Source: Buxus sempervirens (lineage: Eukaryota; Streptophyta; Magnoliopsida; Buxales; Buxaceae). Taken from it: 64,000 bases of DNA. Below are positions 43,899 through 53,540 of this stretch, piece by piece (within the stretch, counting starts at the first letter, position 1; each line of letters starts with the position of its first letter). The notes under the pieces are model-generated. The model made no database searches. It was not told the DNA's origin and saw only the letters and a list, made by a program, of their open reading frames with translations. The position numbers and the translations under genes were made by a program. The stretch spans positions 19,772,858 to 19,836,857 of the forward strand of contig OX387190.1 of the NCBI GenBank assembly GCA_947561395.2. The letters run 5' to 3'.

Positions 43899-46578
43899 AT
43901 GGCTAGGAGTCGTTCCCGAGTTAGAGAGGAGGCTGACCCTGCTGATCAGCCCTCCAGTTCGCGGGCTCGGACAGAGGCGAGCTCCAGCGCCACCTTGTCT
44001 GAGCCATTAGGTGACTCCAGAGAGAGCTCTGCTGAGGTAGGCTTTCAAAAATTTTTCTTTCTTTCTTCTGTCCTCTTTCTACACAAATCTTCACCTTGTT
44101 CCTTTGCAATTCAGCCCATGGTTGCACCCGCTCGTGGTCGAGGCCGAGGCAGAGGCCGGGTTCAGGATCAGGCCCCTGAGGGCGAGAGGGGCCGTGGTAG
44201 AGGCCGAGGCAGAGCCAGAGATATGGCTCCGGAGGGAGTTGCTGTAGCTCTGGCAGGGGTCTCTGAGGAGTTGAGGGCTTCTGTGCATGATACAGAGCTC
44301 CTCCATGGCTTAGATAGCCACCCCTCCATGTGCATCAGGGCCGATGTGCCGCTTCCCTACTACTCTTCTCACTTGCGCGGCAGCTGGGGGAGATTCAGCG
44401 AGTTGGCACGGTCACTTTCTCCGGCACTCAGGCGGGAGTTTGGGAGGTGCCACCTGGATCACTTCCTCAGTATTCCATCGTTCAGAGCCGACCGTCCGCT
44501 TATTTTTGCCATGATGGAGAGATATTTCCCCGAGACGCAGTCATTTCATTTGCCGGACGTGGAGCTGGGGATCCGCCCCTCGGATTTTGTGATGATCACC
44601 GGTATTCCATTGACTGGGCGGACCATCATCTTGGAGCGGCCTTCTGCGGAGGATATTGGCCTCCTTCTGGGGTATCAGGCCCTGCCACCTACTGCCTGGG
44701 ATGGGAGGAGTGGCCGGCTCTCCATTAGCTGGCTGCGGGAGAGTCTGGCTCGCCATTTTGAGAGGAGGCACGAGACCGTTTCTGTGGAGGATGCAGCCTT
44801 TGCGCCGATCTTCCGACATGTATTTCTGCTGATGTTGGGGAGCTGCTTCTTCCCGGAGGATACGACTGGTGTCAGTCCGCTCTTTTTGGACGCCTTGAGA
44901 GATTTCCATCAGACCCGCCAGCTAGCATGGGGTCGGCTGATCTATGGGACCATCTTGGCCGGGCTGTGCCGAGCGGTTCGAGGCTTAGCATCTCCGAGAG
45001 GTGATGGAGTCAGTAGCCGGTTCTTCTGGCAGATTCTACAGGTATTGCATTCATCTGTCTGGTTTAATTCCTTAGGCTTTATCTTTTCTTGACTGATTTT
45101 CTTTTGCTAGGTGTTCATGTACACCTATATGACCTTCTTCCGCCCCTCTCCGGTTCCTGAGGTTGCGGATTTCCCTGTGGCCCTACGATGGTCGGCCCAG
45201 GTTCGAGATGCCGATAGGAGCCAGCCTCGTACTGCCCGGGTGCACTTAGACCGTGCCCGCCGATCTGATGTAAGTCCTCTATCTTTTTTCTTTTGTTTCC
45301 TTTCCTGTACCTTGACTGTACCTGACCACTTTGCTTCTTTGCAGCTCATTCTATCCCGTCCAGATGACGTGGATGTCGGAGTCGCCCGTGAGATGGCAGT
45401 ACAGGATGCTTTTGAGCGAGATCTCCGACGTCAGTCTTACCAGTGCTTCCTTGGGAGGCTTGGTAGGGTGATGTACTTGGGAGAGCGCCTGTACTACCAG
45501 CACACTGGCGCACTTCGCATCCCCGTCCCTCCTCCTGCTGTGGGTCCCGACACACTCCTCCCGGGCTTTGATGTTGATCAGTTCGATCACTTCTTGGATG
45601 CGGAGGGGCTTACAGTAGCTGGAGATTATGACGAGTGGTTCCAGCGGGTGTCTATTGGATGCTTGATGGATCGACCCACTCGTGCTGGGGTGACTGAGAT
45701 TGGCGGGATCCGTATCCGGATCCATGAGGACACGGTAAGCCTTGTACTCTTCCCATTTTTATCCTCTTTTCCTTCCTTATGCCTTTCTGACCATGCTTCC
45801 GTTCTTGCTGGCAGGTACACGAGCTGAACTCCATTCGGGACCGGTTCGAGAGCCAGCGGGCTGCGATCGATGATATGATCGCGGAGCACGATGCGGTCGT
45901 GGCCCAGCGGGATGCCCGGATCAGGGAGCTGGAGGCCTTAGTTGCTGAGCTCCAGTCTAGACAGGTATCTGGCCTTCTTATATTTTTTTTTTTCATTTTC
46001 CTGTTTCTGATATTCTAATATGCTTGTTTGACTTGTGCAGGGCCCGGCCCATGATCAGGATGCCTTCTTTGAGCATGATTTCCTGATTCCTGACCCATTT
46101 CCTGCTCGGGCCTCTGATCCTGTGGATGTCCCAGCTGCTGATCCTGGTGAGCCGGATCCTCCTGCTCCTTCTGCAGATCTTCCTGGTATGATCTTCTTTT
46201 TATTCTCTTCTTTTATTCTTCCTTATATCTGAATCTTCTGATTTCCTCTTTTCTGTGGACTCAGCTACTTCTGATCCTGGCCCCTCTTCTGCTGATGCTG
46301 GGCCTTCTGGAGCTGCGGGAGCAGAGGATGCTTTGGATGAGGGCCCAGTTGGGCCGGTTGCTGCTGAGCCCGAGGCTTCCTCCCCAGATTCTACTCCTGC
46401 TCCTCCCCCAGATCTCGAGGATTATTGCTTGGAGTATCATCTTCAGCAGGTGGTAGGCCGGCATCCTCGCCATGCGGCCGAGCGGATTCTTGCATACTCT
46501 AGAGGCCGAGCCCTTTGGGGGAGACGCCGTAGAGGTGGACGCAGCCGAGGACGCGGGGATGATCCTGCACAGGAGTAG
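43899..46578 (+). CDS. Antisense gene 1 of Tat copy A (plant mobile domain protein, 7 exons)
   Basis: Exons 43899-44036, 44115-45041, 45111-45269, 45345-45734, 45815-45964, 46041-46185 and 46265-46578, all with GT...AG introns, joining in phase to 740 codons plus TAG. An Ala/Ser/Arg-rich start is followed by an RGRGRGR basic region, then the plant mobile domain-like core in exon 2 (PLPYYSSHLRGSWGRF, HLPDVELGIRPSDFVMITGIPLTG). Exon 4 continues the globular part; exon 5 is a coiled coil (VHELNSIRDRFESQRAA...). Exon 6 is an Asp/Pro linker, and exon 7 ends with an RGRRRRGG basic tail. It lies opposite gag-pol and is therefore expressed from its own promoter. Extra, sometimes antisense, genes are documented in Tat-clade elements; their role is unknown. 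Confidence 0.83.
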
Positions 46579-46783
46579 ATTAGGATTATATTTTTCATTT
46601 TCATGTATTTTTATCATCCCTGTACAAAAACTTTCAGATATATATGAAAAAACTTTTTATTCATTCTATCATGTCTTGCACACCTTTTGCTCTCCATTCT
46701 ATGCAATTATGACTTGTAAGCAGGTAAAACAGGTAAAAAATTCGGATTTTTTCATCCTTAGCTCTTTTTTTGCATTTTTTCTC

Positions 46784-46926
46784 GGTATCCGGTCTGACAT
46801 ACCGGATACATGGATTGGTCTTTGTATCCGGTATGTCATACCGGATATTCATGGGATCCTTTGTATCCGGTATACTTATCCGGATATTACCAAAGTCTTT
46901 GTATCCGGTCTGAGTTACCGGATATG
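46784..46926. repeat. TATCCGG/CCGGATA motif cluster between antisense genes (copy A)
   Basis: Inverted half-site pairs (TATCCGGTCTGACATACCGG, TATCCGGTATGTCATACCGG and others) fill the 1-kb gap between the stop of gene 1 and start of gene 2, where a gene 2 promoter would lie. Confidence 0.85.
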
Positions 46927-47054
46927 TTAAAAGATGCTATAAATGCAACCTGCCTCGGGATTTGAGCATTTTTTACGAGTTTTTGAGTTTAGAAACCCCC
47001 TTTTTCGCCTTTTTCTTCCTCCTCTTGAGTTCTAGCTTGCTCCCGTCAAATCCA

Positions 47055-48744
47055 ATGGAATCCTGATCATCTTCTGCCCCATTATTGTCTGTCCACACTG
47101 CCTCCCCTGCAAAACAGCCTTTTAGATCAAAACCCCCAAATCTCACTAGGTACAACCCTGTGGATTCCTTTTACACAAGGTGGGTTAACTCTATGACTCT
47201 AGATGAGGAGAGGAGATGGGGTACTACCAATCTAGGTCATACCCTGCTCATTCCCAAGGTTCCCTTCAAGTGGGAGATTATAGAGGCCATGATTGGTCAT
47301 TGGGTTCCTGATCTCAACTTGTTCCGCTTTGGGACCCATGAGATGACCCCAACCATTGAAGAGGTGGAAACCATCCTGGGCCTGAGGTTTGATGAGAAGG
47401 TGGTGAATCCACCTCTTAGGCCCAGTTACAAGAAGGAAGCTTCTACTTTCTTGGGCATAGGGAAGAAGGACTTGGGGGATTCTGACACCCTTTTGACCCT
47501 ATCTAAGGCTTTTTTGACTGAGAAGCTTTTGAGGGGGGAAGATAAGGAGGCCCGATTCAATGCGTTGACCCTGATAGTGGTCAACCAGTTGCTTTTCCCA
47601 CGGGAGGATGACGAGGTGGACTTGGCCTTGATTTCCGTGATATGCCAGGTTAGGGAGAGGGAGAGGTTGGCCCCTATAATTTTAGCTGAGATGTATCAGG
47701 CCTTAACCGACTGCTACAATAGGAAGTCGAAACGCTTCTTAGCATGTGCTCAGATCCTGCAGGTAAAAAGTTTTTTTCTTGCTTTTTGGCTTTCTTTTTT
47801 TTGCCTTTCTTGCTTTTTTTTTTTTTTTTTATACAATGTGTTGACACCTCTTTCCTTCTTTGCAGCTTTGGCTACTTGATCATTTGAGCCAGATTGAAGA
47901 GATCAATCGACACTTCTTCCCGAGTCTGAAAGTCCCTCTCTTGATGAGCAACAGGGGGTGTCCCGATATTCCAGGGGGCAAACAGGGCTGGTTCACTTTC
48001 TTGGGCTCGCTTCAGGATGACCAGGTGAGATGGCCTGGCACTTATCAACCTAATGCAGAGACAGTAATTAGCTTCCGTGACCGCAACTTTCTGATCCTAG
48101 CGGGCCTGAAGCATGTAGTGTTGTATCTTCCTCTGCGGGTCCTTCGTCAGTTCCGAGCGACCCAGGGGATTATCATCCCATGTGGATATGAGGATCGTCT
48201 TGGGCCTCTTTCTATGAAGCTGAATGCTTGGTTGATGAAGGAGTGGTCTTATGTCCGCTTTATGCATGGTCCAGTCTTCTCGGAAACCAATGTGAAGGAT
48301 TATCTCTTCTGGATCAAGGAGCAGATACAGACTCAGGCCCCAGTACCCGACGATCCTCCTGTAGTCTTGGCTCCCACCTATGAGGACATTCTAGAGTCTG
48401 AGCGGGCTTCTCATAAGCGGCTTCAGCAGATATGGGTACGGGAGGCCCAGGAGCTCAGGATACAGGGTGCTTATCTGGAGAGGCAGCTTGAGGAGCAGAC
48501 CTCACGCCGTATTGCCGCAGAAGAGAAGCTGGAGGAGCAGAGGCAGGCCCGTCGCTTCGAGGTCCGTATGATCCGGCAGAAGTACCAGGATACTTTGGCT
48601 GGCCTTAGGAGTATGCGGGTCCAGCAGGCCCTTTCAGATGAGGTCATTTCCTTCCTGAGTGATCCCGCTGCAGAGGGGGCTTCAGGAGTCATTGCAGCTC
48701 AGGCAGCTCGGATTCGGGAGCTTGAGGAGCGGCTAGGAGATTAG
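47055..48744 (+). pseudogene. Antisense gene 2 of Tat copy A (DUF7745-like, early stop)
   Basis: Exons 47055-47762 and 47866-48744 (GT...AG intron) would give 528 aa, but codon 4 is TGA (47064-47066) where copy B has GGA. The rest of the frame is open, so translation from a later start (for example a non-ATG at 47085 or an internal Met) is possible. The N-terminal half matches the DUF7745-like family (FYTRWVNSMTLDEERRWG, ETILGLRFDEKVVNPP). Exon 2 has FRDRNFLILAGLKHVVLYLP, then a 110-residue coiled coil (SERASHKRLQQIWVREAQEL...). The C-terminus is Ala/Glu-rich (ELEERLGD). Confidence 0.75.
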
Positions 48745-49682
48745 CTTTATTTCCTGCACATTTTTCATACCTTTGTACAAAATTGAACTCCAATAGTGGA
48801 AATACAAAGGATTTAATTCAAAATAAAGTTTTTATATTATTGGCCTCAGAATGCTCAGATGCTTGTAAAAACAAAGGTTTTATGAAAAGTATTTGATTTC
48901 TCATCACTGGCCAAAGTATAATTTTTCCTTTTTATATTTTTTTGTATTTTTTGAAATTTGGTCCATGCACTTAATCACCTATAATTAAGGGAATTAAAAC
49001 CAGGTTAAATAATGAAAAGGGTAGTCCACAAAATACTGAGGGATCAGAACCGTCCATCTTAGGACCTTTAGAGTCATCCCCAACTGCCAAAACTGCCCCA
49101 TTCTGCTCATGTCGATTTTGCTTAAGGCTCAGATCCCCATGATCAACTCAACCTCTGATTTTCTTTCATTTTTCTTATTTTTTTTCTTTTTTGCCTTTTT
49201 GCCAATATTGCCCCTAGCGCCAGTTACGGTTTTCACTAGGGCCGGCTTCTGAATTCCGTCATCACCCATCTTACTCTGATATTTAAATGAACAAGCTAAG
49301 ATCACCGAGGGCTTAAAAATAGGACGAAATAAAGGCTAGGCTCAGTTTATGAAAGAAAGGGTATTAAAGGCCCAAAAAATTTTCAAGTGTGGAAATAGGT
49401 CAACCGGACTTACAGTCATGATGAATTTAACCCTTTGCCCCCAAATTGCATTTCTTGCATTTTTTCTCACACTTGGCTTTCATTTGCCATTTCCGTTGCT
49501 TTTCCTCTCTTTTTCTTTTTCTTTCCTCACTTTTGCCCCAATTGATTTTGCCCCAATTTGACTGTAAATCCGGTTTGGGTTGATCAAAGAAACGAACCGG
49601 CTCAACTTGGCTAGACTAGGGATTAAAATTTTTGAAGGAAATAAAGAAAAATGGCCTCGGATCATTTCCTAAAAATATTCAC
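48745..49682. other. Spacer between antisense gene 2 and the end of pol (copy A)
   Basis: The two genes converge here. The sequence is AT-rich with no coding signal. It should hold the polyadenylation region of antisense gene 2 and the 3' untranslated part of gag-pol. Confidence 0.5.
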
Positions 49683-52600
49683 TCAAGGGAAATACCTTTT
49701 TACCGCATCAGAGTTAATGGGCTCAGGAAAATCCGACCCGTCCATTTCTGCTAAGATGAGTGCACCCCCTGACAGGACCTTCTTGACGACATAAGGCCCT
49801 TCCCAATTGGGCTTGAACTTACCACGAGGGTCCTCCAAAAATGGTAGAATTTTCTTTAGCACTAAGTTTCCTTCTTGGAAAGTTCTGGGCCTCACTTTCT
49901 TATTGTAAGCCCGGGCCATTCTCTTCTGGTACAACTGTCCATGGCAAAGCGCTTTCAACCGCTTTTCTTCTATCAGGTTGAGTTGATCATGTCTCGACTG
50001 GACCCATTCGGCTTCTTCTAGTTCTGCTTCCATGAGCACTCGGAGTGAGGGGATCTCTACTTCCACGGGCAAGACTGCTTCCATCCCATAGACTAGGGAG
50101 TACGGGGTTGCCCCAGTTGAAGTTCGGATCGAGGTTCTGTAGGCATGTAGAGCAAGTGGCAGCATTTCATGCCAATCCTTGTAGCTCACTACCATCTTCT
50201 GAATGATTTTCTTTATGTTTTTGTTTGCTGCTTCCACTGCCCCATTCATCTTTGGCCTGTACGGAGCTGACTTATGGTGGGTGATCTGAAACTGCTCACA
50301 CATTTTCTTCATGTCCTTGTTCTTAATATTTGAAGCATTGTCTGATACTATGGCACCTGGCAGCCCATAGCGACAAATAATGTTGTGCTTCAAAAATTTG
50401 ATCACATGGTTGCTTGTGATGTTCGCATATGATACTGCTTCCACCCATTTAGTGAAGTAGTCAATCGCCACCAGGATGAATCTGTGTCCGTTCGATGCCT
50501 TAGGTGAGATCATGCCAATAACATCTATGCCCCACATAGAGAAGGGCCAGGGTGATGTCATGTTGTGCAGCTCACCTGGGGGTGCATGCTTGTTATCTGC
50601 ATAGATTTGGCATTGATGGCACCTCCTGACATGTATACAGCAATCATGCTCCATGGTCGTCCAGTAGTATCCCAGCCTCAGGATCTTCTTAGCCAGCATG
50701 TGCCCACTCATATGGGGCCCACAGACTCCTCCATGTACAGTCTCAATCAATCTTTCTGATTCAGCCTTGGCAACACATCTGAGCAGAATGTCATTATGTG
50801 ACCTCTTGTACACATGTCCACCACTTAGCAGAAATTGACCAGCCAATCTCTGTATTGTTCTCTTCTCAGTAGCAGTGGCATTTTCTGGCAAACTCCGATT
50901 ATTCAAGAAATTTTTGATATCCTGAAACCATGGTGCTTCTTCTTCTGGTGCTCCCTCTAGAACGAGACAGTAAGCCGGTTCATCTCGGACCTCAATTTCC
51001 AGTGGTCTGATGTCTACTCCTTCTGATATGCTGACCATTGAAGCCAAGGTTGCTAGAGCATCCGCAAACTGATTCTTGGCCCTTGGCATATAGTTGAAGG
51101 AAATTCGAGTGAAATTTGTGCTTATTTCTTCCAAATACTGGTGATAGGGGATCAATTTGTGATCCTTGGTTTTCCACTCACCAGTTGTTTGGAAGATGAT
51201 AAGACTCGAATCCCCGTATACGTCAAGTTCCTCTACTCCATGATCCATGGCTGCTTGCAATCCAATTATGCATGCCTCATATTCTGCTATGTTATTGGTG
51301 CACTGGAATCTCAGCTTTACTGCAATTGGGATGTGTGAACCATCTGGTTTAACCAAGACTGCCCCTATTCCGTTCCCATTCATATTGGCGGCCCCATCAA
51401 AGAACATCTGCCAAGAACTCTCACTGTCTTCCTCTTCAGTGTACAGAATTGCCTCATCTGGGAAGTTGGTCTTCAAGGGTTGATATTCTGGCAAAGGATG
51501 TGCAGCCAGGTGATCAGCTATGGCTTGACCCTTGATCACCTTCTGGGTGATGTATGTGAGGTCAAACTCGGACAATAGTAGTTGCCACTTAGCCGTTCTG
51601 CCAGTCAGTGCCGGTTTCTCAAATAAATACTTCAGCGGGTCCATCCGGGATATCAATAGTGTGGAGTGACTAAGGAAATAATGCCTTAGCCTCTGAGTGG
51701 CCCACACTAGAGCACAGCAAGTCTTCTCCAATGGTGAGTATTTGGCTTCATATTCTGTGAATTGTTTACTCAGATAGTAAATTGCCCTTTCCTTTCTACC
51801 AGTCTCATCATGCTGCCCCAAGACACATCCCATTGACGTTTCCAACACTGACAAGTATAGGATCAGAGGTCTTCCTGGAGTTGGTGGCACTAGTACCGGC
51901 GGGTTCAGTAAATACCTCTTTATTGTGTCAAATGCCTGCTGGCAGTCCTCATTCCAGACCGTAGGGTTATCTTTCCTCAAAAGTTTGAAAATTGGTTCAC
52001 AGATAGCAGTGAGCTGTGCTATGAACCGGCTTATGTATTGAATCCTCCCGAGAAAACCCCTGACCTCTTTCTCAGTTCTGGGTGCTGGCATTTCAATTAT
52101 GGCCTTGGCTTTTGCCGGGTCAATTTCAATTCCTCTTCGGCTCACTATAAACCCAAGCAACTTCCCTGATGTAGCCCCAAAGACGCATTTAGCCGGGTTA
52201 AGCCGTAGACTGTACTTCCTAAGCCGATCAAACACTTTCTTCAGATTGATCAAGTGGTCCTCCTCTCTGCAGGATTTGGCAATCATATCGTCCACATAGA
52301 CCTCCATCTCCTTGTGGATCATGTCATGGAATAGTGCAGTCATTGCCCGCTGATATGTTGCCCCGGCATTCTTGAGTCCGAATGGCATGACTGTATAGTG
52401 GAATGTGCCCCAAGGTGTGATAAATGCTGTTTTCTCTTGATCCTCCTTAGCCATCTTGATCTGATTATATCCTGAGAAACCATCCATGAAGGAAAACAGG
52501 CTATGTACCGCAGTATTATCGACCAGAATGTCGATGTGTGGAAGCGGAAAATCGTCCTTTGGGCTTGCCCTGTTTAAGTCTCTATAATCCACGCACATTC

Positions 52601-53270
52601 GGACCTTCCCGTCCTTCTTTGGTACTGGCACTATGTTTGCGAGCCACTCTGGGTACGTAGAGACTGCCAAGAATCCGGCCTGAAATTGTTTGACCACTTC
52701 GTCCTTGACCTTTAAGGTCCATTCCGGTTTCAATCTTCTCAACTTCTGCTTAATCGGCTTAACCCCTAGCAAAATTGGCAACTTGTGCACCACCATGTCC
52801 GTGTCCAACCCCGGCATATCCCGATATGACCAAGCAAACACATCCTTGTAATCTGCCAAGAATTGTGACATTTCATTTTTCTGCATATCAGACAAGCATG
52901 ACCCGATTTTTACAATTTTTGGGTCATCTTTGGTCCCAAGATTTATGGATATGGTCTCCTCAATGTTAGGTTGGACCCCCTTTTCATGACGTTCCAATTG
53001 GTATTCAATTTCTTTTGGAACGTCTTCTTCTTCGACCTCGGTCTCTTCTTCGACCCCCATGAGATCAAAGTCGAGCTCAAGGTCGAAGTCATATTCAACC
53101 TGGTCCAATTCGGTCTGATTATATGGTTCATAAGTGGTCTGGACCTTTTTGAAAAAATTAAATTTTCTAGAAAAAATAGAAAAATCTTTTTGGGTTTTTT
53201 GTTGGCCTTCTAAACATAATTCCCCTGAAGACGAAGGCCCATTAGAACCTTCAGGGAAATGGCATTCCAC
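49683..53270 (-). CDS. Pol polyprotein of Tat copy A (RT, RNase H, second RNase H, integrase)
   Basis: 1195-codon open frame; its first codon here is GTG and it is entered from the upstream gag-protease frame, not by its own start. An acidic linker (about 50-95) is followed by reverse transcriptase at about 190-385, with YVDDM at 325-329. The RT-linked RNase H spans about 430-560. A second RNase H at about 618-745 has D625, E663, D687 and D737 in the usual setting (FFDGAAN, AEYEA, GDSS, ADALA), a Tat-clade trait. An integrase zinc motif (HH-CC) lies at about 846-889. The integrase core has D916, D977 and E1013 and a C-terminal chromatin-binding-like part (GPYVVKKVLSGGA). All catalytic residues are present. 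It replicates the element by reverse transcription and inserts it. Confidence 0.93.
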   Translation of the reverse strand: MECHFPEGSNGPSSSGELCLEGQQKTQKDFSIFSRKFNFFKKVQTTYEPYNQTELDQVEYDFDLELDFDLMGVEEETEVEEEDVPKEIEYQLERHEKGVQPNIEETISINLGTKDDPKIVKIGSCLSDMQKNEMSQFLADYKDVFAWSYRDMPGLDTDMVVHKLPILLGVKPIKQKLRRLKPEWTLKVKDEVVKQFQAGFLAVSTYPEWLANIVPVPKKDGKVRMCVDYRDLNRASPKDDFPLPHIDILVDNTAVHSLFSFMDGFSGYNQIKMAKEDQEKTAFITPWGTFHYTVMPFGLKNAGATYQRAMTALFHDMIHKEMEVYVDDMIAKSCREEDHLINLKKVFDRLRKYSLRLNPAKCVFGATSGKLLGFIVSRRGIEIDPAKAKAIIEMPAPRTEKEVRGFLGRIQYISRFIAQLTAICEPIFKLLRKDNPTVWNEDCQQAFDTIKRYLLNPPVLVPPTPGRPLILYLSVLETSMGCVLGQHDETGRKERAIYYLSKQFTEYEAKYSPLEKTCCALVWATQRLRHYFLSHSTLLISRMDPLKYLFEKPALTGRTAKWQLLLSEFDLTYITQKVIKGQAIADHLAAHPLPEYQPLKTNFPDEAILYTEEEDSESSWQMFFDGAANMNGNGIGAVLVKPDGSHIPIAVKLRFQCTNNIAEYEACIIGLQAAMDHGVEELDVYGDSSLIIFQTTGEWKTKDHKLIPYHQYLEEISTNFTRISFNYMPRAKNQFADALATLASMVSISEGVDIRPLEIEVRDEPAYCLVLEGAPEEEAPWFQDIKNFLNNRSLPENATATEKRTIQRLAGQFLLSGGHVYKRSHNDILLRCVAKAESERLIETVHGGVCGPHMSGHMLAKKILRLGYYWTTMEHDCCIHVRRCHQCQIYADNKHAPPGELHNMTSPWPFSMWGIDVIGMISPKASNGHRFILVAIDYFTKWVEAVSYANITSNHVIKFLKHNIICRYGLPGAIVSDNASNIKNKDMKKMCEQFQITHHKSAPYRPKMNGAVEAANKNIKKIIQKMVVSYKDWHEMLPLALHAYRTSIRTSTGATPYSLVYGMEAVLPVEVEIPSLRVLMEAELEEAEWVQSRHDQLNLIEEKRLKALCHGQLYQKRMARAYNKKVRPRTFQEGNLVLKKILPFLEDPRGKFKPNWEGPYVVKKVLSGGALILAEMDGSDFPEPINSDAVKRYFP

Positions 53271-53540
53271 TATTGGAGTTTTTTTTTGGAAGCCACGTCA
53301 GTTTGCCGAACTAACATTGCTTCAAAAGTAAGGGGAGTTTCCTCCCAATTGTTCAGTACAAAATTTTGGGGAGCAGGGGAAATAGGGAAAGCCTGCTCCT
53401 CAAGCCCAGCATCCGATGCCATCATCACCGGGTGGGTACTGCCCTTTTCTGCTGCGGGGCCCAATCCAGAAATGACCTCCTCTGGAATCTTGACTGCGGC
53501 CCAGTCAATGAACGGCAGGTCCATGTCTGCCCCTGTCTTT
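53270..53540 (-). CDS. Gag-protease/pol joining frame (between two A-runs)
   Basis: A third frame (MDLPFIDWAAVKIPEEV...FEAMLVRQTDVASKKK) bridges gag-protease and pol. It meets gag-protease at an AAAA run (about 53545) and pol at an A9 run (about 53288). In both places a -1 shift, or one missing A, joins the frames. The stretch is probably part of one polyprotein that is either decoded by frameshifting, spliced, or broken by two one-base deletions. Confidence 0.6.
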
